A stretch of 14,812 bases of DNA, taken from Candidatus Aphodomonas merdavium (lineage in GTDB: Bacteria; Bacillota; Clostridia; Christensenellales; Aristaeellaceae). Position numbers and translations under genes: made by a program. Below the pieces are notes generated by a model. The model saw only the letters and a program-made list of their open reading frames with translations, had not been told where the DNA came from and ran no database searches. The stretch is taken from contig DVLH01000096.1 of assembly GCA_018715585.1 (NCBI GenBank), positions 1 through 14,812 on the forward strand, written 5' to 3'. This document shows positions 5,387 through 14,802 of the stretch, piece by piece. Every line of letters begins with the position of its first letter. Position 1 is the stretch's first letter.

Positions 5387-7156
5387 TTATTCGGTCACCG
5401 TCACGTAGTTCCAGATGACGTCGCCGGTGGGGAGCACCGCGATATTCTGGATGTTGGGCTTGACCATGTAGGGGTTGACGTAGAAGTGCAGCGGAGCGAC
5501 GGCGCCGGTGGCCATCAGGATCTTCTCCGCCTCGGCGCACATTTCGGCACGCACAGCAGGATCGGTTTCCGCCTTGATCTGATCGACAAGCGCATCGTAG
5601 GCATCCGCCCACGTCTGGTCGCCGTTCAGGCCCCAGTAGGCGCCCAGGCCGGCGTCCTTGGTGTTCTCGGTGTAGCGGGTGTAGTCGCCCACATCCTGGC
5701 CAAGGCGCGGATAGTTGTTGCCGGAGCTGCTGATGAAGATCTCCAGGAAGTTCATGCAGTCGTTAAAGTCGGCAACCCAGCCCATGCGGGACGCTTCGGC
5801 GTCGCCGTTGCCCAGCTTGGTCTGCAGCGTGGCCCACGCTTCCATGTTGATCGTGGCGGTGATGCCGACGCTGTTCCAGCACTCCTGCACATACTGGATG
5901 ATGGCGGAGTTGGTGGCGTTGGTGTTGAAAGCGAACTCAAAGACAGGCACGTCAGTGAACATCACATTGCCCTCTTCGATGCTGCCGGTGTAGCTGTAGC
6001 CCAGATCCATCAGGATCTTGATGCCCTCAACCATATCCTCGGTGTAGACGGGGTTCTCTTCGGACGGGGTGGCCGTGCCGGTGTACCAGGAACCATAGCC
6101 TTCGGCGGAACGCACGTCGGAGTTAAGGCCGTCGGAAAGGGTGGAAGGATAGAAGCCGGTCGCCGGTTCTTCGCCGCCCATGGTGACATAGTCGACTTCA
6201 TCCTGGCGGTTGATCATCAGGCCCAGCGCATAACGGGCACGGGACTGCTCCTGGATGGTAAGCGTCTTGCCCTCGGGGGAGAGGTCCTTATGCACGTTGA
6301 AGAGGATGTAGTAGGTGCCCAGCTGCGTGCCCATGACGAGCTCGCCCGGATAGGTGGCGTTGAGGCGCTCAAACTCGGCGGGGTCCATGTTCTCGATGAA
6401 GGACACAGCGCCGGATTCATACGCGGCCAGGATGGCCACGCTGTCCTCGGCCAGGTAGGCGTTGATGCCGCCGAGCGAAACGTTCTCGGCGTTCCAGTAG
6501 TATTCGTTCTTTTCAAACGTGGCGACGTCGTCCACCGTGTAGCTCGTCATGCGGAACGGGCCAGTGCCGATGTACGTTGCGGGGTTGACCGCCCAAGCGC
6601 CTTCATTGTCCGCAATGTCGGTCTTGACCGGATAGTAGGTGGTGAAGCCGCACAGCTCCAGGAAGTAGGCACAGGGGTTGACAAGGGTGACCGTCAACGT
6701 GCGGGCCTCGTCATCGGCCACGACGTTCAGCGTGCCATCCTCATTGCGGGCGATGTAGTCGAACAGGAAGCCATAGGCGGCGCCCAGCGCCGGATCAGCC
6801 GCGCGGTTCCAGCTCTTGACAAAATCGCTGGCATAGAAATCGGTGCCGTCGCTCCACTTCAGCCCTTCGCGCAGGGTGAAGGTATAAACGAGGCCATCCT
6901 CGGAAATGGTGTAGCTCTCAGCCATTTCCGGCTCTTTGGTGGCAACGCCATCCACAACCTGCGTGCCCATCAGGCCGCAGAATCCCAGCCGGATCAGGTT
7001 GGAACCCACGGACGCGGAGTTCAGCGCCGGGTCCATCGACTCCGGCGTGCCGCCGCCGTACATGACGCTGATGATTTCGCCCTCAGCGTTGGCAGAAACC
7101 GCGCCCAGGGAGAACGCCATCACCAGGGATAAAACCAAAGCAAATAGCTTCTTCAT
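5387..7156 (-). CDS. oppA: oligopeptide ABC transporter substrate-binding protein (SBP family 5)
   Basis: This extracellular receptor binds peptides and delivers them to the OppBC channel. It is 589 residues long, within the family range. The N-terminus has two lysines, a hydrophobic stretch and a signal peptidase I site ANA before Glu25. The mature protein opens with GGGTPESMDPALNSASVGSNLI, typical of family-5 proteins. YTFTLREGLKWSDGTDFYASDFVKSWNRAADP is the family signature, and the two-lobed pattern continues to the C-terminus. Most Gram-positive Opp receptors are lipoproteins with a Cys at the cleavage site; no Cys exists in this signal region, so anchoring is unexplained. The start at 7156 has AAGGAGG eight bases upstream. 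It is the last gene of the operon, 66 bases after oppF, with a stem-loop in the gap. Peptide specificity, or a role for another ligand such as nickel or heme, cannot be settled from sequence. Confidence 0.92.
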   Translation of the reverse strand: MKKLFALVLSLVMAFSLGAVSANAEGEIISVMYGGGTPESMDPALNSASVGSNLIRLGFCGLMGTQVVDGVATKEPEMAESYTISEDGLVYTFTLREGLKWSDGTDFYASDFVKSWNRAADPALGAAYGFLFDYIARNEDGTLNVVADDEARTLTVTLVNPCAYFLELCGFTTYYPVKTDIADNEGAWAVNPATYIGTGPFRMTSYTVDDVATFEKNEYYWNAENVSLGGINAYLAEDSVAILAAYESGAVSFIENMDPAEFERLNATYPGELVMGTQLGTYYILFNVHKDLSPEGKTLTIQEQSRARYALGLMINRQDEVDYVTMGGEEPATGFYPSTLSDGLNSDVRSAEGYGSWYTGTATPSEENPVYTEDMVEGIKILMDLGYSYTGSIEEGNVMFTDVPVFEFAFNTNATNSAIIQYVQECWNSVGITATINMEAWATLQTKLGNGDAEASRMGWVADFNDCMNFLEIFISSSGNNYPRLGQDVGDYTRYTENTKDAGLGAYWGLNGDQTWADAYDALVDQIKAETDPAVRAEMCAEAEKILMATGAVAPLHFYVNPYMVKPNIQNIAVLPTGDVIWNYVTVTE

Positions 7157-7187
7157 AGGATGCTCCTCCTTAAAATATTTATTGCAG

Positions 7188-7212
7188 CGCCTCTTCCCCA
7201 CAGGAAGAGGCG
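7188..7212 (-). other. stem-loop between oppF and oppA
   Basis: A perfect 10-bp inverted repeat (7188-7197 with 7203-7212) closes a five-base loop in the 66-base gap. On the minus strand the bases after it are CTGCAATAAATATTTT, with no immediate T run, so it is a poor terminator. It may protect the upstream mRNA or set a different level for oppA, as hairpins next to binding-protein genes do in other transporter operons. The function is inferred. Confidence 0.7.
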
Positions 7213-7222
7213 GTACAACCGC

Positions 7223-8220
7223 TTAAAGGTTATGGCAGGCGGCAAAATGGTTCGGGGAGACTTCGCGCATGGGCGGGCAAGACTGCGCGCATTCCGCCGT
7301 GGCGCGGTTGCAGCGCGTGCGGAAGGGGCAGCCCGAGGGCATATGGATGGGGCTCGGCACGTCGCCCTGTAGCACGATGCGGTGCGCCGCGCGGGCCTTT
7401 TGCGGGTCCGGCATCGGCACGGCCGACAGCAGGGAGATCGTGTAGGGATGCACCGGATGCCGGTGCAGCTCCACAGAGGAAGCCAGCTCCACCATCTTGC
7501 CTAGATACATCACCGCGATGCGCTGCGAAATATGCTTGACGACGGACAGGTCGTGCGCGATGAACAGATAGCTGAGATGGAAGCGCTCCTGCAAATCCTC
7601 GAGCATGTTGATCACCTGCGCCTGGATGGATACGTCCAGCGCGCTGACGGGCTCGTCGCAGACGATAAACTCCGGGTTGGACGCAAGCGCGCGGGCAATG
7701 CCGATGCGCTGGCGCTGTCCGCCGGAAAACTCGTGCGCATAGCGCGAGGCCTGTTCGCCAGAGATGCCGACCGTCTGTAGCAGATCATGCACACGCTCAG
7801 AACGCTCGTGCTTATTCTTGCAAAGGCCGTGCACGTCAATCGGTTCTGCTACGATGTCGCCCACCGTCATGCGCGGGTTTAGCGACGAATACGGGTCCTG
7901 GAACACCATCTGTGCCCGGCGGCGGAATTCGCGCAGCGTGTCCTTCGCTACCTTCTTGCCATCAAAGAACACCTCGCCCCCCGTGGGCTTATACAGGTGC
8001 AAAAGCGTGCGGCCCACCGTTGTCTTGCCGCAGCCGGATTCGCCTACCAGTCCGAGCGTTTCTGCACGCCCAATGGTGAAGCTGACGTCGTCAACGGCCT
8101 TGAGCATCGTGGTGCGCAAAAACCCCGTCGTGATGGGAAAATACTCTTTCAAATTGCGCACTTCCACCAGCGGATGCTCGCTGCGGTTCTCCATATCCAC
8201 CGGACGCGTGTTTTCGTTGC

Positions 8221-8224
<4 letters not shown>
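7223..8224 (-). CDS. oppF: oligopeptide ABC transporter ATP-binding protein OppF
   Basis: One of two ATPase subunits that drive peptide import, on the cytoplasmic face of OppBC. It is 333 residues long. Walker A is GESGCGKTT (61-69), the ABC signature FSGGQRQ (166-172) and Walker B FIVCDEP (186-192), with the H-loop in AHD (223-225). The C-terminal oligopeptide/dipeptide extension is present: HPVHPYTISLLSAVP, then a cysteine-rich tail with Cys299, Cys305, Cys312, Cys316 and Cys330. Relatives hold an iron-sulfur cluster in this tail. The start at 8224 is supported by GGAGGTG about seven bases upstream. Its ATG overlaps the oppD stop as ATGA, so the two ATPases are probably translationally coupled. 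Confidence 0.95.
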
Positions 8225-9261
<1,037 letters not shown>

Positions 9262-9276
9262 TTTGCCATCCTCCTT

Positions 9277-10320
9277 TTACGAGCGCAACTTGGGATCGAA
9301 CGCATCGCGCAGGCCGTTCCCCAGCAGGTTGAACGAAAGCACAATCAGGAAAATCGACATCGCCGGGAACAGCAGCAAATACGGATAGGAAACAAGGCCG
9401 CTGCGCGCATCGGACGCCAGGCTTCCCAGCGAAGGCATCGGCATCGACACGCCCATGCCCACAAACGACAGGAACGACTCGGTGAAAATCGCGCTGGGGA
9501 TCTGCATGGCCGCCGTAATGATGATGACGGAAATGCAGTTAGGCAACATGTGCTTACGGATAATGTGTGCAGCGCTGGCGCCCGTGGCCTTCGCAGCGAG
9601 CACGTATTCCTGTTCCTTGATGGAGATGACCTGGCCGCGCACCTGGCGCGCCATCCCTACCCAATAGAGCAGGCCAAAGACGATGAAGATCGAAATCATG
9701 CCTGGCCCCAACCGTAAAATCAGGTTGTTTTTCGATGTGCTGATGATATCCTTGATCGCCACGGAAAGCAGGATAACGATGAGCACATCGGGCAGGGAGT
9801 AGATGATATCCACCACGCGCATCATAATGAGGTCAACCTTGCCGCCAAAATAGCCCGAAATTGCACCGTAAATGATACCGATAACCACCACAATCAGCGC
9901 AGAGATAAAGCCGACCAACAATGAAATGCGCGTGCCGTAGATGACGCGGATGCAATAATCGCGCCCCAGGTTGTCCGTGCCCATAATGTGCGGGAACACC
10001 TTTTCGCCCTGGTCAATGCGCGCCTGCTCCTTCTTGGAATATTCAAACGGCCTCAAATGCTTGGCCGTCACGTCCTGCTGCGTGTAGGTGTAAGGATAGA
10101 ACGCCGGCACAATGGCAGCAATAAGCGTGATAAGAAGCAGGACGCACAAACATGTCATCGCAATTCTATTCTTGCGCAGGCGGCGCAGCGCATCCCGCAT
10201 GAAAGAGGTGGATTCGCGCTGCGTAAGCTGCTGCGCCTTTTCTTCTTCCGTAGCGGGTGCAAACTTCGCCGGGTCGATCTGGAAAGAGAGGAAATTCTTC
10301 TTCGGTGCTTTGCTATCCAT
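9277..10320 (-). CDS. oppC: oligopeptide ABC transporter permease OppC
   Basis: The second membrane subunit of the peptide channel, 347 residues. A long cytoplasmic N-terminus of about 50 residues precedes the first membrane segment (about 53-73). HIMGTDNLGRD (111-121) is the conserved external loop of OppC/DppC proteins. Several more hydrophobic segments follow between about 130 and 330. The EAA loop that contacts the ATPases is YVLAAKATGASAAHIIRKHMLPN (about 239-261). The start at 10320 is preceded by GAGGTGAGG. It lies 14 bases after oppB and 15 bases before oppD, so it is clearly co-transcribed. Confidence 0.95.
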   Translation of the reverse strand: MDSKAPKKNFLSFQIDPAKFAPATEEEKAQQLTQRESTSFMRDALRRLRKNRIAMTCLCVLLLITLIAAIVPAFYPYTYTQQDVTAKHLRPFEYSKKEQARIDQGEKVFPHIMGTDNLGRDYCIRVIYGTRISLLVGFISALIVVVIGIIYGAISGYFGGKVDLIMMRVVDIIYSLPDVLIVILLSVAIKDIISTSKNNLILRLGPGMISIFIVFGLLYWVGMARQVRGQVISIKEQEYVLAAKATGASAAHIIRKHMLPNCISVIIITAAMQIPSAIFTESFLSFVGMGVSMPMPSLGSLASDARSGLVSYPYLLLFPAMSIFLIVLSFNLLGNGLRDAFDPKLRS

Positions 10321-10334
10321 ATCGCCTCACCTCG

Positions 10335-11261
10335 TCAGGACAGGTTGATCCTGGGGTCCATCACCTTGTAGAGTACGTCCGCCAGAAAGTTCATCACCAC
10401 GATCAACGTCGCCAGCACAATCGTGATGCCCATGATCATCATATAATCCGTGCGCAGCATGCTGTTGACGAAGAGTCGGCCAAGGCCCGGCACGGAGAAA
10501 ATATTCTCCACAACCATCGACCAGACAATGATAGATGCCATCATCGGCCCAGCGTATGTGATCACGGGGCCCATGGAGTTCTTGAGCGCATGTTTAAAGA
10601 TGACGCGGCTGCTTTTCAGCCCCTTGGCGCGCGCGGTGCGGATGTAATCCTGCCCCAGCACGTCCAGCATTGCCGAGCGTTCCAGCCGCGTTACATACGC
10701 CATCGGATACAGCGAGAGCGAAATGACCGGCAACACCATGCCGCCCTCTTGCGTCGCCATCGTCGGCGCCCATTTGAGCTTAAGGGCAAAGATAATTAGT
10801 AAAAGCGTGGCGATAACGAAGCTGGGCATACTCACTAGCGCCGTCGTCACCACTTGAATGACTTTATCAAGCAGCCGTCCTCGTTGTAGCGCCGCCAGCG
10901 ACCCCAGCAGTACCCCCACCGCAATCGCCAGCGCCGCGGCCATCAACCCAATGACGACTGAATACTTCAGCCCTCCCGCAATCAGCTCGCTCACCGTGCT
11001 CCCGATCCACTTGGTGGAGAGGCCAAAATCGCCGCGGAGAATGTTCTTTAAATAGTTGAGAAACTGTACCGGTACGGGCTTGTCAAACCCGTATTTTGCC
11101 TCCAGCGCCGCGATTACTTCGTCTGACTTGGCTTTTTCCGAGCTGAACGGGCTTGCCGGAATCGCATGCATGACAAAGAACGTGATCGCAACGACGAGAA
11201 ACACCGTCAGCGCCGCCATAATAAAGCGCTTGAGGATATACATTGCAAAACGTGAATTCAT
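10335..11261 (-). CDS. oppB: oligopeptide ABC transporter permease OppB
   Basis: First gene of the operon and first half of the membrane channel, 308 residues. The N-terminus MYILKRF followed by a membrane helix (about 13-33) is typical of OppB/DppB. The conserved KYGFDKPVPVQFLNYLKNILRGDFG (about 56-80) follows, and more membrane segments lie at about 100-122, 135-160, 175-190 and in the C-terminal third. The EAA loop is QDYIRTARAKGLKSSRVIFKHAL (about 204-226). I chose the start at 11261 because GGAGGGG lies five bases upstream. An open extension of 51 codons to 11414 would cross the predicted promoter and reads as unlikely protein. The leader is about 36 bases. Confidence 0.95.
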   Translation of the reverse strand: MNSRFAMYILKRFIMAALTVFLVVAITFFVMHAIPASPFSSEKAKSDEVIAALEAKYGFDKPVPVQFLNYLKNILRGDFGLSTKWIGSTVSELIAGGLKYSVVIGLMAAALAIAVGVLLGSLAALQRGRLLDKVIQVVTTALVSMPSFVIATLLLIIFALKLKWAPTMATQEGGMVLPVISLSLYPMAYVTRLERSAMLDVLGQDYIRTARAKGLKSSRVIFKHALKNSMGPVITYAGPMMASIIVWSMVVENIFSVPGLGRLFVNSMLRTDYMMIMGITIVLATLIVVMNFLADVLYKVMDPRINLS

Positions 11262-11303
11262 ATCTTCCCCTCCGGAATCAGTCGCCATTTCCAGAATAAA
11301 AAT

Positions 11304-11332
11304 ATTGTACCGGATGCAAGAACGCATGTCAA
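11304..11332 (-). promoter_or_regulatory. sigma-A promoter of the opp operon
   Basis: On the minus strand a perfect TTGACA (11327-11332) and TACAAT (11304-11309) are separated by exactly 17 bases. Transcription should start near 11297. A large interrupted palindrome is centred on the -35 box, so this strong promoter is probably repressible. Confidence 0.9.
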
Positions 11333-11349
11333 GACATGTATACTTGCAT
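11314..11349. promoter_or_regulatory. 36-base interrupted palindrome over the opp promoter, likely operator
   Basis: The inverted repeat reads ATGCAAG (11314-11320), four bases, CATGTC (11325-11330), AA, GACATG (11333-11338), four bases, CTTGCAT (11343-11349). All arms share one axis between 11331 and 11332, and 14 of 18 symmetric pairs match. The axis falls in the -35 box, one outer arm lies in the -35/-10 spacer and the other just upstream. A dimeric or tetrameric repressor is the simplest reading; the protein is not identifiable here. Confidence 0.75.
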
Positions 11350-11394
11350 TTTTGTCGTGCTGCGGAGGCCAAGTTCCATTTATTGCTTTGTTTG

Positions 11395-11518
11395 CTGTTT
11401 TCCCAAGTTTTCAATTATTCTTGTATTTATTGAATTTTCCCCATTTTTCTTTTTCGCGATATTAGATATCTCTAGATAACATATTTGAAATTAGAAATAT
11501 GAAAAATTCAAATTTAAC
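11395..11518. other. A+T-rich intergenic block between opp and polA
   Basis: This is the most A+T-rich part of the window, with long T-rich runs (11395-11455) and short symmetric sequences: AGATATCT (11464-11471), TATCT/AGATA nearby, and ATTTGAA (11483-11489) facing TTCAAAT (11507-11513). No coding frame is convincing. It lies upstream of both divergent promoters and may be curved or hold upstream activating A+T elements. No T-box or riboswitch is recognised. Confidence 0.5.
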
Positions 11519-11545
11519 GCTCGACGCATGCCGTTGGATTGGCGA

Positions 11546-11575
11546 TTGATGAATGGGAAATGTTTGTGGTAAAAT
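11546..11575 (+). promoter_or_regulatory. extended -10 promoter of polA
   Basis: TAAAAT (11570-11575) is preceded by TGG, giving the TGn extended -10 form, with TTGATG (11546-11551) 18 bases upstream as a moderate -35. The predicted start near 11582 leaves a leader of about 22 bases with an AAAGGGGG ribosome binding site. Confidence 0.75.
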
Positions 11576-11603
11576 AGTAGAATTGGAAAGGGGGACCGCC
11601 CAA

Positions 11604-14159
11604 ATGAACCACCTGCTCATCGCCGTAGACGGTAACAGCCTTATGCACCGTGCGTTTCATGCCATCGCCCACCTGGACGATGGGGAAGGCAGGCCCACAA
11701 ACGCCATTTACGGCTTTACGGCCATGCTGCTCAAGGTGTTGCAGGAGCGCGAGCCCAGCCATCTCGCCGTCGCTTTTGATCTGCATGGGCCAACGTTTCG
11801 CCACGAGCAATACGCCCCCTACAAAGGTACGCGCAAACCCACGGACGAAGCGCTGCGCCCGCAATTTCCACGCGTGAAAGAAATGCTGCGCGCCATGGGC
11901 ATCAAAATTTTGGAAGTCCCCTCCTTTGAGGCGGACGATATTCTCGGCACGCTCTCTCGGCTCTGCCAGGAGGCAGGGTTGCCGGCGCTGCTCGTCACGG
12001 GCGACCGCGATGCGCTGCAACTCGTCACGCAGAACACGCATGTGCTCTATACCCGCCGGGGCATTACGGATACGATCGAATTCGATCCGGAAACGGTGCA
12101 AAGCCAATACGGCGTCACCCCCGCGCAGGTGGTAGACCTCAAAGGGCTGATGGGCGACGCCTCGGACAATATCCCCGGCATTCCCGGCATCGGCGAAAAG
12201 ACGGCGCTGCGCCTGCTGGCACAGTACGGCAGTGTGGAGGAAACGCTTGCGCACGCGTGCGAGCAAAAGGGCAAGCTGCGCGAGCGGCTGGAAAACGGCC
12301 GGGAATCGGCGCTTTTATCCAAACAGTTGGCGACAATCAGCTTGCAGGCGCCGCTGGGAGTACCGCTGGAGGCGCTGGCGCTGGGCGACCTGCGCGGAGG
12401 GGAAGAAGCGTTTGCGGCGCTCGGGTTCCGCTCGCTGCTGCCGCGCCTGCAGGCGCTGTGTGATCGCCGCGCAGGCAACCCACCCGAGCAAACGGCCGTA
12501 ACGCACCACTTTGGCGAGGAAGCGCTGCTGGAATCGCCCCAGCAGATCGCCGCGTGGATCGGCGGCGTTTCGCAGTCGGCGCTCTATCTGGGCGAGGATG
12601 CCGTCACGCTTGCCGCCCCAAAGGGATGCGCCCGCATTCCTCTCCAGAAAGACCTGCTCTCCGACGGCCTCACGCTCCGGGACGCCTTTGCCGCGCTTGC
12701 GCCGCTGTTCCGCCAGGACCGCTCGCTGCGCCTCTACGGAGCAAAGCAGCTCCTGCGCTTGCTCGATGGGCTGGATGGCAGTCTGCGCTTTGATACCGGC
12801 TGCGTGCTTGACGACGCGCAGCTTTCCAGCTGGCTGCTCGATCCGCTCAAGAGCGAAAAAGAGCGTGCCTTTTCCGGCGGCGCGACCGCGCTGTGGACGC
12901 TGTGCGAGCAAAACAATACGGCGCTTGATTCGCTCGGCATGACGGAGCTTTACCGTCAGATGGAGCTGCCGCTCGCCGGCGTGCTCCTGTCGATGGAACG
13001 GGAAGGGTTCGCCGTGGACGCGCAGATCCTGCGGCAGATAGGCGAAGCGCTGCAAAAGCAGGAAAAGCAGCTGCACGATGAAATCATTGCCGACACGGGC
13101 GGCATCCCCTTTAACCTCAACAGCGTCAAGCAGCTGGGCGAAGTGCTCTTTGAACGGCTGGGCCTGCCGGCCGGGCGCAAAACATCGCGCGGCTACAGCA
13201 CGGACGCCGAAACGCTCGAGGGCCTTCGCGGAATGCATCCCGCCATCGAAAAGCTGCTGCGCTACCGCCAGGTGACAAAGCTTAACGCTACCTACATCGT
13301 AGGCCTGCTCGACAAAATCGGCCCCGACGGGCGCGTGCGTTCGCTCTTTGACCAGACGGCCACCGTTACGGGCCGCCTCTCCTCCAACGAGCCCAACCTG
13401 CAAAACATCCCCGTGCGCACGGAGGAAGGGCGCGAGATCCGCCGCGCGTTCGTGGCGCGCCCCGGCTGGCTGCTGGTGGACGCCGATTACTCGCAAATTG
13501 AGCTGCGCATCCTGGCGCACCTCTCCGGCGATGAAAGCATGGTGGAAACGTTCCGCAGCGGGCAGGACATTCACACGCGCACGGCCGCGGAGGTATACGG
13601 CGTACCGCTTGAGGCGGTCACGCCCGCCATGCGCTCCGCCGCCAAAGCCGTCAATTTCGGCATCGTCTACGGCATCAGCGACTTTGGCCTCGCGCGCAAT
13701 ACGGGGCTAAGCCGCAAGGAGGCCGCGGCGTTCATCGAGCGCTATTTCGCCCGCTATCCCGGCGTTAGGCGCTTCATGGACGCCGCCGTCGCCGAGGGGA
13801 AGGCGCTGGGCTACGCGCGCACCATTTTCGGCCGCCGCCGCCCGCTGCCGGAGCTTTCCTCTTCCAACCACAACGTGCGCGCCTTTGGCGAGCGCGCGGC
13901 GATGAACACGCCCGTGCAGGGAGCCGCAGCCGATATCATCAAGCGCGCAATGATCGCCGTTCATGGCGCGCTGCGCGAGCGCGCCTTGCAGGCAAAGCTG
14001 ATTTTGCAGGTGCATGACGAGCTGATCGTCGAATGCCCGCCGCAGGAGGCGGAAGCAGTTCAAGCGCTGCTGGTTTCCTGCATGGAAAACGTCGCGGAGC
14101 TCAAAGTCCCCCTCGTTGCGGACGTGCACTGTGCTGGCACTTGGTATGACGCAAAGTGA
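11604..14159 (+). CDS. polA: DNA polymerase I
   Basis: A repair and Okazaki-fragment-processing polymerase of 851 residues. The N-terminal 5' nuclease domain (about 1-290) keeps its metal-binding acids: Asp9, Asp59, Glu109/Asp111/Asp112 in FEADD, Asp134/Asp136 in TGDRD and Asp185/Asp188 in GDASD. Residues about 295-445 occupy the place of the 3'-5' proofreading domain but lack the DxE and other catalytic acids, so proofreading should be absent, as in Bacillus and Thermus enzymes. The polymerase domain has motif A DADYSQIELR (catalytic Asp628), motif B with Arg677, Lys681, Phe685 and Tyr689 at the canonical four-residue spacing, and motif C VHDE (Asp805, Glu806). The start at 11604 follows AAAGGGGG. 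An ATG at 11553 would overlap the promoter and is rejected. coaE follows after 58 bases and is probably co-transcribed. Confidence 0.97.
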   Translation: MNHLLIAVDGNSLMHRAFHAIAHLDDGEGRPTNAIYGFTAMLLKVLQEREPSHLAVAFDLHGPTFRHEQYAPYKGTRKPTDEALRPQFPRVKEMLRAMGIKILEVPSFEADDILGTLSRLCQEAGLPALLVTGDRDALQLVTQNTHVLYTRRGITDTIEFDPETVQSQYGVTPAQVVDLKGLMGDASDNIPGIPGIGEKTALRLLAQYGSVEETLAHACEQKGKLRERLENGRESALLSKQLATISLQAPLGVPLEALALGDLRGGEEAFAALGFRSLLPRLQALCDRRAGNPPEQTAVTHHFGEEALLESPQQIAAWIGGVSQSALYLGEDAVTLAAPKGCARIPLQKDLLSDGLTLRDAFAALAPLFRQDRSLRLYGAKQLLRLLDGLDGSLRFDTGCVLDDAQLSSWLLDPLKSEKERAFSGGATALWTLCEQNNTALDSLGMTELYRQMELPLAGVLLSMEREGFAVDAQILRQIGEALQKQEKQLHDEIIADTGGIPFNLNSVKQLGEVLFERLGLPAGRKTSRGYSTDAETLEGLRGMHPAIEKLLRYRQVTKLNATYIVGLLDKIGPDGRVRSLFDQTATVTGRLSSNEPNLQNIPVRTEEGREIRRAFVARPGWLLVDADYSQIELRILAHLSGDESMVETFRSGQDIHTRTAAEVYGVPLEAVTPAMRSAAKAVNFGIVYGISDFGLARNTGLSRKEAAAFIERYFARYPGVRRFMDAAVAEGKALGYARTIFGRRRPLPELSSSNHNVRAFGERAAMNTPVQGAAADIIKRAMIAVHGALRERALQAKLILQVHDELIVECPPQEAEAVQALLVSCMENVAELKVPLVADVHCAGTWYDAK

Positions 14160-14217
14160 CGGCAAGGAATAATTTCCGCTCCTTGGACGTTAATTTCCAC
14201 AAGGAAAGGCTTGAACG

Positions 14218-14802
14218 ATGCTAGTAATTGGACTGACAGGCGGCATCGCCTGCGGCAAATCCACCGCGGCGGCCGCGCTCAGCGCCCTGGGGGCGCCCAT
14301 CTTTGACGCCGACGCCATCTCCCGCGCGCTCACCAGCGCAGGCGGGGAGGCATCCGGCGAAGTGCTTGCGCGCTTTGGCACGCTCGACCGCAGAAGCATT
14401 GCGCGCGCTGTCTTTTCCGACCCGGCGGCGCTTGCGGACCTAAACGCGATTGTGCATCCCCGCGTGCGCCGTGCGCTTGAACGATTCCTGCTGGAAAACG
14501 CCGCCCAGCCGGCCGTCGTGCTGGATATCCCGCTGCTGTATGAATGCGGCATGGAGCGCTATGCGCATGCCGTATGGGTGACGCACGTGCCGCAGGAGGA
14601 GCAGATTCGCCGCCTTCGCGCGCGCGACGGCCTCTCGCGCGAAGAGGCGTTGGCGCGCATTGCCGCGCAAATGCCGCTGGAAGAAAAGATGCGGCGCGCA
14701 AACGAGTGTATCGACACCTCAGGGCCGCAGGAGGTTACGCGCGCTCACATCGCCGCGCTTTGGCAGGCGGCGTTGAAAAGGGCGGGTGATGCGCGATGCT
14801 GA
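14218..14802 (+). CDS. coaE: dephospho-CoA kinase
   Basis: This enzyme phosphorylates the 3'-hydroxyl of dephospho-CoA with ATP, the last step of coenzyme A synthesis. The 194-residue length is normal. The P-loop is GLTGGIACGKST (5-16), followed by the FDAD segment that positions substrate. DIPLLYECGM matches the conserved PLLFE motif, and RDGLSREEALARIAAQMPLEEK is the lid and closing region typical of CoaE. The start is set by AAGGAAAGG eight bases upstream. A five-base pairing TTTCC/GGAAA (14194-14198 with 14203-14207) could partly cover this RBS but is weak. It follows polA at 58 bases without a clear terminator, an arrangement common in Bacillota, and overlaps the start of the next open frame. 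Confidence 0.96.
   Translation: MLVIGLTGGIACGKSTAAAALSALGAPIFDADAISRALTSAGGEASGEVLARFGTLDRRSIARAVFSDPAALADLNAIVHPRVRRALERFLLENAAQPAVVLDIPLLYECGMERYAHAVWVTHVPQEEQIRRLRARDGLSREEALARIAAQMPLEEKMRRANECIDTSGPQEVTRAHIAALWQAALKRAGDARC

Noticed and set aside
5030..7132. About 700 codons open on the plus strand opposite oppA
   Set aside because: It begins inside the SLOG gene, runs through two terminators and reads as a repetitive antisense shadow of oppA.
11262..11414. N-terminal extension of OppB to an upstream ATG
   Set aside because: It crosses a near-consensus promoter and its operator, and the added residues do not resemble OppB; the start at 11261 has a strong RBS.
12315..13574. Long open frame on the minus strand inside polA
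   Set aside because: Composition is that of an antisense frame, there is no RBS, and polA is intact and well conserved here.
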